Source of the DNA: Flavobacteriales bacterium UBA720
GTDB taxonomy: Bacteria; Bacteroidota; Bacteroidia; Flavobacteriales; Weeksellaceae
Length of the DNA: 20,310 nt
Assembly: GCA_002297505.1 (NCBI GenBank)
Contig: DBLQ01000047.1
Location: forward strand, 16,967-37,276
Direction: 5' to 3'
Positions 1 through 5,281 of this stretch are shown here, one piece after another. Every line of letters begins with the position of its first letter. Within the stretch, counting starts at the first letter, position 1. The position numbers and the translations under genes were made by a program. The notes under the pieces were generated by a model. That model saw only the letters and a list, made by a program, of their open reading frames with translations, was not told where the DNA came from and made no database searches.

Positions 1-797
1 TCAACTTTAGCAATTAAAGGTGTGAAAACATCAGTGTCATAATTGGATTCTTTTTGCTGTAAAGCCATGCAAAGACGCTCAAATCCCATTCCGGTATCGA
101 TGTGTTTTGCAGGAAGATTTTCCAAAGAACCGTCAGCTTTTCTGTTGAACTGCATGAATACGAGATTCCAGATTTCTACAACTTGAGGATGGTCGTTGTT
201 AACCAATTCCAATCCTGAAATTTTCGCTTTCTCTTCAGCACTTCTTAAGTCAACGTGAATTTCCGAACATGGTCCGCAAGGTCCGCTCGCACCCATTTCC
301 CAGAAATTGTCTTTTTTATTTCCGTTGATGATTCTATCTTCAGAAATAAACTGTTTCCACAAATCGTAAGCTTCGGTATCTCTGTCAAGATTTTCTTTAG
401 CGTCGCCTTCAAAAATGGTCACGTAAAGATTTTCTTTTGGAATTCCATAAACTTCCGTCAGCAATTCCCAAGCCCACGAAATCGCTTCTTTTTTGAAATA
501 ATCACCAAAAGACCAGTTGCCTAACATCTCAAACATCGTGTGGTGATAGGTATCTCTGCCCACATCATCCAGATCATTATGTTTCCCGGAAACTCGTAAA
601 CATTTCTGTGTATCGGCAATTCTGGAAGATTTTGGTTCCTTGTAACCCAAAAAATAATCCTTAAACTGCGTCATTCCCGAGTTGGAAAACATAAGGGTAG
701 GGTCATCTTTCAGCACAATCGGCGCCGAAGGAACGATGAGATGCTCTTTGCTTTTGAAAAAATCTAAAAACTGTTGTCTTATTTCCTGTGAAGTCAT
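1..797 (-). CDS. alaS: Alanyl-tRNA synthetase, N-terminal part (runs off the left edge)
   Basis: Cytosolic class II aminoacyl-tRNA synthetase that charges tRNA-Ala. Only the first 265 codons are visible; the rest of the catalytic core and the editing and C-Ala domains lie outside the window. The translation starts MTSQEIRQQFLDFF and carries the family hallmarks in order: the MFSNSGMTQFKDYFLG stretch, the KHNDLDDVGRDTYHHT segment, FEMLGNWSFGDYFKKEA, and MGASGPCGPCSEIH followed by EIWNLVFMQF and the HIDTGMGFERL motif. These are the class II motifs and ATP/alanine-binding core typical of AlaS. The ATG at 797-795 is the natural start because the family N-terminus begins there. A TAAATTTG box lies about 50 bases upstream, and the leader holds a heptamer repeat (see findings). 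The gene reads as intact and native. Identification is near certain. Confidence 0.97.
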   Translation of the reverse strand, partial: MTSQEIRQQFLDFFKSKEHLIVPSAPIVLKDDPTLMFSNSGMTQFKDYFLGYKEPKSSRIADTQKCLRVSGKHNDLDDVGRDTYHHTMFEMLGNWSFGDYFKKEAISWAWELLTEVYGIPKENLYVTIFEGDAKENLDRDTEAYDLWKQFISEDRIINGNKKDNFWEMGASGPCGPCSEIHVDLRSAEEKAKISGLELVNNDHPQVVEIWNLVFMQFNRKADGSLENLPAKHIDTGMGFERLCMALQQKESNYDTDVFTPLIAKV

Positions 798-802
798 AGT
801 TG

Positions 803-837
803 TTGCTTTTGGCTAATTGCTATTGGCTTTTAGCTTT
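803..837. repeat. Five tandem heptamers in the alaS leader
   Basis: On the + strand the units TTGCTTT, TGGCTAA, TTGCTAT, TGGCTTT and TAGCTTT follow each other in perfect 7-base register (consensus TNGCTWW). They fill most of the space between the alaS start codon (797) and its likely promoter box (847-854), so they should be transcribed as leader RNA. Degenerate heptamer tracts of this kind occur in bacterial intergenic regions and can vary in copy number. No function is evident. Confidence 0.6.
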
Positions 838-846
838 TTGTGGACG

Positions 847-854
847 CAAATTTA
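847..854 (-). promoter_or_regulatory. Candidate -7 promoter box for alaS
   Basis: On the minus strand this reads TAAATTTG, an exact match to the Bacteroidetes -7 consensus TAnnTTTG. It lies 50 bases upstream of the alaS ATG and overlaps the stop codon of the preceding gene (852-854). I see no good TTG -33 element at the usual distance, so the call is tentative. Confidence 0.4.
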
Positions 855-1472
855 ATGTTTTTGGAAAGATTCTTGGATACTTAGCATTGAAATATTTAAG
901 AAAATCAAAAATCCAAAAATGAGATAGAAAGCTGGTTTGGGAAGTTCTCCAAATTCTGTAAATTGATAGGTGATTTTTTCAAAAAAATTAGGCCTGTAAT
1001 TAGCAACCTCATTATCACCACAAAGCAGACATTCATCTCCTTCCCCATCGGGATTTTTGTAATTAACCCTTGCGAAAAAATGATTAGTCCCACCTACATC
1101 TAAAGTATAATATTCTTGTCCCGTTTTAATAAAATCATTTAAAAGTGAAACCAGATCGTCATAAGAATTTTCGTCATCAATAATAAATTCAATTCCTGTG
1201 TTTTTTTGATTTGCATCCTGCAACTTTTTCAGTTCTTTAACATAAAATCCAGAATTTTGCCTTGCAGTGTTGGGTTTTACAATGATTCTCTGATAATCCC
1301 AATTTTTATACGGTTCAAAACTTGAGTATAAACCATCAACTTTTTTTGCTGGCAAACCCATATCCATAACATTAAATAGAGGTTCGTTGAGTTTTCGCGT
1401 TCCATAAAACCAGAACAAAACCGGAATGATAACAGCGCTTATCAAGCCCGGTATGTAATAAATCTTCCTCAT
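852..1472 (-). CDS. Hypothetical protein with two membrane segments
   Basis: I do not recognise a family. I prefer the ATG at 1472 (MRKIYYIPGLISAV, 206 aa). The longer frame from 1505 would overlap the upstream gene by 29 bases, whereas the 1472 start leaves a 4-base gap after that gene's stop (1477), typical of a tight operon. From the 1472 start, a hydrophobic helix spans about residues 6-23. A polar domain of about 150 residues follows, containing one closely spaced Cys pair (CLLC), and a second hydrophobic helix lies near the C-terminus (about 178-197). The layout suggests an inner-membrane protein with most of its mass on one side of the membrane, but topology cannot be assigned from sequence alone. 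Being co-transcribed with the DUF2459 protein suggests an envelope role; this is inference. Confidence 0.75.
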   Translation of the reverse strand: MRKIYYIPGLISAVIIPVLFWFYGTRKLNEPLFNVMDMGLPAKKVDGLYSSFEPYKNWDYQRIIVKPNTARQNSGFYVKELKKLQDANQKNTGIEFIIDDENSYDDLVSLLNDFIKTGQEYYTLDVGGTNHFFARVNYKNPDGEGDECLLCGDNEVANYRPNFFEKITYQFTEFGELPKPAFYLIFGFLIFLNISMLSIQESFQKH

Positions 1473-1476
1473 TCCA

Positions 1477-2160
1477 CTAATCTTTATAATGCTGAAAAAT
1501 CCCAAAATCCGTTGGCGTCCACAGCGCAGCTTTTTGTCCTGCCGCTTTCAGACCTTGATTTGCCCAAGTGTTACAAGTATATGTAAAGTTGTAACTGCCT
1601 TTGGCATCATAGAAGGCATCATTGTTTCCGTATACCGCATCGGTTTTGATCAACATATAATTTCCGGAAGCATCTTTATCAAATTTCGAATCGATGAATT
1701 GGATCAGATGAAGATATTGCTTCTCCGTAAGCATCATTTTTTTACAATCTAGACCAATCTTCATCGTTTTATAATAGGTACAATGCATCGCCGAATCGCT
1801 GAGCCAGAAGGCGGCTTTGAAAGCTGTGGAGAATTTCAGGTCTGCCCAGGTCGGCGTATCGAGATAAAAACCTTTGTCACCCCAGCCGAATGAGATGTAC
1901 TTAAAATCCGTCTGCTTGCCATTGGTATTTTCGTAGGGCAGTTTCGCACTCCAATCGATGTATTGAGTTTTCACAGGAACCACCAGATCCGTGTGGACAC
2001 CATTGGTCAGGATGTAGAGCTCCACAATTTTAGGATCATCCGTTTTTTCGGCGCGCACGGGAATCATTGGGATCAAAAGGCTCAGGATCACATACAAAAA
2101 TACGACTCCAAGAATGAAGCCGACAATTTTTAAAAGTCTGACAATAAAGCTCTTCATCAA
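1477..2160 (-). CDS. DUF2459 / TIGR02117 family membrane-anchored protein
   Basis: A 227-aa protein of unknown biochemical function. An uncleaved-looking hydrophobic segment (about residues 9-33) is followed by an extracytoplasmic domain with the family's recognisable motifs: NGVHTDLVVPV at 53-63, FGWGDKGFYLDTPTW at 91-105, and a CNTWANQGLKAAG stretch near the C-terminus. The conserved His and Cys could suggest an enzymatic fold, but I cannot show catalysis. TIGR02117 members have been described as urease-associated in some genomes; no urease gene is visible here, so that name should not be transferred. The frame opens with two ATG codons (2160 and 2157), and either could be used. It is the first gene of a two-gene minus-strand unit with the two-TM hypothetical 4 bases downstream. 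Confidence 0.85.
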   Translation of the reverse strand: MMKSFIVRLLKIVGFILGVVFLYVILSLLIPMIPVRAEKTDDPKIVELYILTNGVHTDLVVPVKTQYIDWSAKLPYENTNGKQTDFKYISFGWGDKGFYLDTPTWADLKFSTAFKAAFWLSDSAMHCTYYKTMKIGLDCKKMMLTEKQYLHLIQFIDSKFDKDASGNYMLIKTDAVYGNNDAFYDAKGSYNFTYTCNTWANQGLKAAGQKAALWTPTDFGIFQHYKD

Positions 2161-2294
2161 AAGCTGTTTTTTAAGGTTGAAAACTTTAAAGATAAGAATT
2201 TATTTCTGATAATGATTTGGCATTAATTTTATTTAATATTTCTTGTTTTAATGACAATATATCTTCAATTTTATTATCACAAAATCATCAAAAT

Positions 2295-2375
2295 ATGCCA
2301 AAAAAACGACCTAACAACAAACGGTTAAAACTCAGAGTGAAAGTTGCACCCAAAAGAATTCAGAAAAAAAGATAA
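2295..2375 (+). CDS. Possible 26-aa highly basic micro-protein
   Basis: A short frame encodes MPKKRPNNKRLKLRVKVAPK plus six more residues; about half of all residues are Lys or Arg. It opens with ATG after an A-rich stretch and closes with TAA 15 bases before the convergent queG stop. The composition resembles small ribosome-associated or nucleic-acid-binding peptides, but it lacks the GKGD/RRGKI pattern expected of ribosomal protein bTHX, so I do not call it that. I found no clear promoter. Chance occurrence in A-rich DNA is quite possible, especially as its poly-A tail could simply be the U-tract of a queG terminator read backwards. Confidence 0.3.
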   Translation: MPKKRPNNKRLKLRVKVAPKRIQKKR

Positions 2376-2380
2376 TCTCC

Positions 2381-2420
2381 AAACGGAACTTCACTCCGAC
2401 AGGAAATCGAGGTTCCGTTT
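2381..2420 (-). terminator. 9-bp inverted repeat spanning the queG stop codon
   Basis: AAACGGAAC (2381-2389) and GTTCCGTTT (2412-2420) are perfect inverted repeats with a 22-base loop containing the queG stop codon. On the minus strand a run of seven T follows about 10 bases after the stem. It could be a weak or unconventional terminator or a 3'-end stability element. The long loop and the distance of the T-run make it uncertain. Confidence 0.3.
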
Positions 2421-3314
2421 TAGTCCGACAAATTTGGTACGCTTGACCGCTGATTTTCTGAAAACTGAGGAAAAAATTTCCTGGGTAATGTCTTTCCAAT
2501 CTTCTTTTGCTAAATTTTTAAGTTGGGAATTGGGCCGAAATTTTTCTTCCAGGGTTGGGGCAGAAAACCGGTTCCACGGGCAAACATCCTGGCAAACATC
2601 ACAACCAAACATCCAGTCGTCCATTTTATCTTTAAAATAATCGGGAATCTGATCCTTCAGCTCAATCGTGGCGTAGGAAATGCACTTGCTGCCGTCAATA
2701 ATCTTGTCCGAGATAATGGCCTGTGTAGGACATGCATCAATACATTTTCGGCAACTGCCACAATGGTCTGTGACGGGATCATCTTCCATCAGATCCAGAT
2801 CGCAGATAATCTCCGCCAAAAAATAAAATGAACCATTTTTCTTGGTAATTAGGTTGGCATTCTTCCCTACCCAACCGATGCCGGATTTTCTGGCCCACGC
2901 TTTTTCCAAAACCGGCGCGGAATCTACAAAAACCCGGAAAGAAAATTCTCCGATCTCATCCTGAAGTTCTGCTACCAGATTCCTGAGTTTTTCCTTGATC
3001 ACATCATGATAATCTTCGCCATACGCATATTTGGATATTTTGAAATTCTTGTTCGGAAGTTGTTCTTCGGGGAAATAATTATAGCTAAGGGAAATCACGG
3101 ATTGAGAACCTTCCACCAATAATCTAGGATCCAGCCGCTTGTCGAAATGATTTTCCATATATTTCATCTCTCCATGGAAGTTGTTTTTCAGCCAATTCTC
3201 CAGATGTGCCGCTTCTTCTTCCAGAAAACCGGCTTTGGAAATCCCACAGGATTGGAATCCAAAAGCTGCTGCTTTGGTTTTCACGAGTTGCGTATGCCGT
3301 TCTTTCGGAGTCAT
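2391..3314 (-). CDS. queG: Epoxyqueuosine reductase QueG (short form)
   Basis: Catalyses the last step of queuosine synthesis: cobalamin-dependent reduction of epoxyqueuosine to queuosine at the wobble base of tRNAs with GUN anticodons, in the cytoplasm. At 307 aa it is the short flavobacterial form. The N-terminal cobalamin-binding part contains GEDYHDVIKEKL and FVDSAPVLEKAWA, where Asp131 corresponds to the proposed proton donor. Two ferredoxin-like cluster motifs follow: C185xxC188xxC191xxxC195P, then C211 and C238xxC241xxxC245P. The protein ends KRTKFVGLKRN..., so the HEAT-like C-terminal repeats of longer homologues such as the roughly 380-aa E. coli enzyme are absent. It stands alone, diverging from the rhodanese gene; no other queuosine genes are in view. 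A possible TTG-N17-TAATTTCG promoter lies just upstream (one mismatch to consensus). Confidence 0.95.
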   Translation of the reverse strand: MTPKERHTQLVKTKAAAFGFQSCGISKAGFLEEEAAHLENWLKNNFHGEMKYMENHFDKRLDPRLLVEGSQSVISLSYNYFPEEQLPNKNFKISKYAYGEDYHDVIKEKLRNLVAELQDEIGEFSFRVFVDSAPVLEKAWARKSGIGWVGKNANLITKKNGSFYFLAEIICDLDLMEDDPVTDHCGSCRKCIDACPTQAIISDKIIDGSKCISYATIELKDQIPDYFKDKMDDWMFGCDVCQDVCPWNRFSAPTLEEKFRPNSQLKNLAKEDWKDITQEIFSSVFRKSAVKRTKFVGLKRNLDFLSE

Positions 3315-3393
3315 AATGATTCTGCGAAATTAAGACATTTAATTTTTAACAATTTTTAATTTCTAAAATTTAATGAAAACAAAAATTATTGGT

Positions 3394-3401
3394 TAGCTTT
3401 G
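3394..3401 (+). promoter_or_regulatory. Candidate -7 promoter box for the rhodanese gene
   Basis: TAGCTTTG matches TAnnTTTG exactly and lies 25 bases before the ATG at 3427, giving a short leader. The -33 region is weak (an ATG triplet about 18 bases upstream in place of TTG). The same 112-base gap must also hold the divergent queG promoter. Confidence 0.5.
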
Positions 3402-3426
3402 TTCAATAACTTAAATCAATACGACA

Positions 3427-3714
3427 ATGGCAATAGAAGATGTTTTAAGAGCAGGCAATTATCATCTGATTGATGTGCGCGAGCCACTGGAACTGGAAAT
3501 GGACGGACACATCGAGGAAGCACAGAATATTCCGCTGGGAGAATTGGAAGACAGAAAACAGGAAATCCTGAACCTGAGCGGAACCAAGATCTTTTTCTGC
3601 AGGTCCGGAAACCGCTCCGGCAAAGCAGTGGATTATTTTAAATCCGAAGGAATGACTGATGTTTACAACGGTGGTGGCTACAATGAGCTAAGCCAGACGC
3701 TGGAAAATCTTTAA
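3427..3714 (+). CDS. Single-domain rhodanese-like sulfurtransferase
   Basis: A 95-aa cytoplasmic protein consisting of one rhodanese domain. The start MAIEDVLRAGNYHLIDVREP gives the conserved DVRE motif (residues 16-19). The GHIEEAQNIPLGEL segment follows, and then the active-site loop CRSGNRS at 58-64, with Cys58 as the expected persulfide-forming residue. The end GMTDVYNGGGYNEL is also typical. Such proteins carry sulfane sulfur or detoxify thiol/cyanide compounds; the substrate cannot be predicted here. There is no signal peptide. It is a monocistronic unit with a clear -7 box upstream and a strong hairpin terminator 22 bases after the stop. It resembles GlpE/PspE-type single-domain rhodaneses, but I give no symbol because orthology is not shown. 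Confidence 0.92.
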   Translation: MAIEDVLRAGNYHLIDVREPLELEMDGHIEEAQNIPLGELEDRKQEILNLSGTKIFFCRSGNRSGKAVDYFKSEGMTDVYNGGGYNELSQTLENL

Positions 3715-3735
3715 TGAGGATCATCACAAAAAATA

Positions 3736-3763
3736 AAAAAGCGGGAAATATTTCCCGCTTTTT
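3736..3763. terminator. Bidirectional hairpin terminator
   Basis: AAAAAGCGGGAAA and its perfect complement TTTCCCGCTTTTT form a 13-bp stem around a two-base centre. A-runs and T-runs on the two sides allow termination both of the rhodanese gene (+) and of the small lipoprotein gene (-), whose stop codon begins at the next base, 3764. Confidence 0.85.
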
Positions 3764-3928
3764 CTAGTTTCTACCCCTCGATAACAACCACATTACCAAT
3801 CCGATGACGCCTACAACGAGGATGATACCCCACCACATGCCGGCTTTGAAAATAGTTTCAATAGCCTCACAGCTTGTCAGCAGTCCAAGGATCAGGAATA
3901 ATGGAAGAATAGTAAGATATTTTTTCAT
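3764..3928 (-). CDS. Small lipoprotein with one transmembrane segment (54 aa)
   Basis: The translation begins MKKYLTILPLFLILGLLTSC and continues EAIETIFKAG before a second hydrophobic stretch (about residues 31-49) and a short basic tail (SRGRN). The N-terminus is a textbook lipoprotein signal with lipobox LTSC and lipidated Cys20. The mature protein would then be a 35-residue lipid-anchored peptide with its own membrane helix. I recall similar tiny proteins as common in flavobacteria, but no function is assigned. The ATG at 3928 follows an AT-rich stretch, and the stop abuts the shared terminator. It is below the size cut-off of many gene callers. Confidence 0.8.
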   Translation of the reverse strand: MKKYLTILPLFLILGLLTSCEAIETIFKAGMWWGIILVVGVIGLVMWLLSRGRN

Positions 3929-4069
3929 AATTTAATAATTTGTTTGGTGATAGAAAATTTGAGTTTTACAAAAACAATTAATCAACTGTTTATAATTCTT
4001 AAAGTTTCAAAATTTAAGCCAAAATAACATTGCCATTTCTGCGAAGTCTGATATGACAAGCTTAATCAC

Positions 4070-4092
4070 AAAAAAAACGCTGAAATTCAGCG
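4070..4092 (-). terminator. Hairpin terminator of the 40-aa peptide gene
   Basis: On the minus strand CGCTGAATTTCAGCG folds into a short GC-anchored hairpin followed directly by eight T, just 6 bases after the stop codon of the small gene at 4099-4221. Confidence 0.75.
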
Positions 4093-4098
4093 GTAATT

Positions 4099-4221
4099 TT
4101 ATGAAGCTTTGACAGCCTTCGGAGTTGGTCTGCTGGAGCGTTCTTCAAATTTCTTAACGATATAGCCAATTACGATCGGCGCAGCCCATGTCAGTGCCAT
4201 TCTTAACAATCTTGATTTCAT
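4099..4221 (-). CDS. 40-aa membrane-associated peptide
   Basis: The translation opens MKSRLLRMALTWAAPIVIGY and ends with a charged tail (KKFEERSSRP...KAVKAS). A hydrophobic segment spans about residues 8-22, flanked by basic residues on both sides, as in single-pass inner-membrane peptides. There is no lipobox. It has its own start, stop and a good terminator, which argues that it is a real gene and not a chance frame. I do not know its function. It neighbours the small lipoprotein on the same strand, about 170 bases away. Confidence 0.7.
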   Translation of the reverse strand: MKSRLLRMALTWAAPIVIGYIVKKFEERSSRPTPKAVKAS

Positions 4222-4353
4222 ATGTAGATATTTATTGATTTTCGAAGGTTAGAAGGTATCGCCATATTTTCATGTGTGTTTTTATTCAACGTTAATAATG
4301 ACGGTTTCATAATTCTAATTTTTCAAGTTCATTACAAGAAATGAGCCATGATG

Positions 4354-4685
4354 TTATTGAGACTTCAAAGCTTCCCCTTCAAACGAAATTCCGTCCCAGC
4401 CAGACACCATAAAATTTCTGATATTCTGATGGTCTGTTCCTTCAGGATTTTGCAAAACATCAGTCCTGTAAAAATCACCAAACAAAGCCAAAGTCTCGTC
4501 TTTAGACAGTTGATTCAGCTTAGCAAAACTGAAACCTTGCAAGAGCCATTATTTTGATTCGCTTCATTAACAGTATTTCCATTCGTGAATTTTGTGGGCG
4601 TGAAATCATAATGTTCATCAATATATGCAATGACATCTTTGAAATCAATAGTTTCCGGAGCGTTTCTAAGTTGTTCTAAAATCAT
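4354..4685 (-). pseudogene. HopJ-family gene disrupted by a one-base frameshift
   Basis: Two overlapping minus-strand frames together make one HopJ-type (PF08888-like) protein of about 110 aa. The first begins MILEQLRNAPETIDFKDVIA at 4685 and runs to NQNNGSCKV; the second resumes with FSFAKLNQLSKDETLALFGD and ends ...WDGISFEGEALKSQ at 4354. Restoring one A in the + strand run 4532-4534 (GAAAC to GAAAAC; a T in the coding strand) joins them as SCKVFSFAKL. The name comes from a Pseudomonas type III effector, but flavobacterial members are ordinary small cytoplasmic proteins of unknown role. The break may be a real mutation or a homopolymer sequencing error. An upstream ATG at 4703 would extend the N-terminus by 6 residues; the 4685 start fits the family better. 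Confidence 0.8.
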
Positions 4686-4902
4686 TCTAATAAATTTCCC
4701 CAAAAATATTTAATTTTTTTCACAAGCCGTAGTTGCTATATAACAATATCAAGCAACCTCGCACTATAGCTTCCGACTTAGACTCGATGTGTTCGTGTTT
4801 ATAGTAAGTAAAATGATATTTGTCTCCTTAAATCAGTTAAGGACATTTTGGAGATTTTATCATAAAACAAAGACCGACACTAGGGACGCTCGACTTGAGT
4901 GC
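4686..4902. other. Unexplained intergenic stretch between two broken genes
   Basis: No convincing gene on either strand. It holds an imperfect dyad at 4825-4843 (TCCTTAA, 5-base loop, TTAAGGA), and its base composition is more mixed than the cassette to the right. The receptor fragment begins abruptly at about 4903, so a recombination junction probably lies near here. I could not identify transposon ends or an integrase. Confidence 0.5.
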
Positions 4903-5133
4903 GCACAGAAGATATTCAGGAATGGCAGTACGCTCAAGTTTTCTTTCAACGACATCTTCTTCAAGAGCAATCCGGAAGCCCGAAACATCTATTCCGGCTA
5001 TGTAGAAAACTTCATTGTGAGAAGAGACACCAGAGTGGCGACGCTTTCCTACACCTATAACTTCGGTTCAGGAAAATCCGGACAAGCGAGGAAAACTGGC
5101 GGGACGGATGATTTGAAGCAGAGGGCTGGATAA
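4903..5133 (+). pseudogene. Orphan C-terminus of a TonB-dependent outer-membrane receptor
   Basis: About 76 residues starting AQKIFRNGSTLKFSFNDIFF match the last beta-strands of the outer-membrane beta-barrel (TonB-dependent receptor) family. They contain a SFNDIFF strand, then RRDTRVATLSYTYNFGSGK, and a basic/acidic tail KTGGTDDLKQRAG after the terminal strand, a common flavobacterial ending. The signal peptide, carboxypeptidase-regulatory-like domain, plug and nearly all of the barrel are missing, since the frame upstream of 4903 has no receptor character. No stop or frameshift interrupts the remnant. It is therefore a truncated relic left by a deletion or insertion event and should not be functional. 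Confidence 0.65.
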
Positions 5134-5206
5134 AGAGCTATTCAATTTTAAATTAAGATTTAAATTTTATGAAATAACTAAAATTTCACATTTAAAATAA
5201 TTTTCA

Positions 5207-5256
5207 TAAGATAAAAATATCGCACGTCTATTTTGTCGTACGATATTTTTATCTTA
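5207..5256. promoter_or_regulatory. 20-bp inverted repeat (candidate operator) of the ATPase cassette
   Basis: Left arm TAAGATAAAAATATCGCACG (5207-5226) and right arm 5237-5256 are inverted repeats matching at 19 of 20 positions around a 10-base spacer. The right arm lies between and over the -33 and -7 promoter elements and includes the 8-bp palindrome TCGTACGA. A dimeric repressor bound here would block the promoter. A cruciform or RNA hairpin is possible, but there is no T-run after it to make a terminator on the + strand. Confidence 0.6.
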
Positions 5257-5262
5257 CCTTTG
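5233..5262 (+). promoter_or_regulatory. Bacteroidetes-type promoter of the two-ATPase operon
   Basis: TTG at 5233-5235 (within TTTTG) and TACCTTTG at 5255-5262 are separated by 19 bases, an exact match to TTG-N19-TAnnTTTG. Transcription would begin around 5269, leaving a leader of only about 13 bases before the ATG at 5282. Confidence 0.65.
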
Positions 5263-5281
5263 TTTTATAAAATACAAAAAT

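Noticed and set aside
1473..1505. Longer N-terminus (MGFFSIIKISG) for the two-TM hypothetical protein
   Set aside because: It would overlap the upstream coding region; the ATG at 1472 gives a natural membrane-helix start and operon spacing.
4789..4902. N-terminal part of the open frame preceding the receptor fragment
   Set aside because: Its residues (MFVFIVSKMIF...) show no receptor or signal-peptide character, so I treat only 4903-5133 as homologous sequence.
5134..5206. A+T-rich inverted-like text after the receptor fragment (as a terminator)
   Set aside because: Arms are imperfect and nearly all A/T with no G/C core, so low-complexity sequence explains it.
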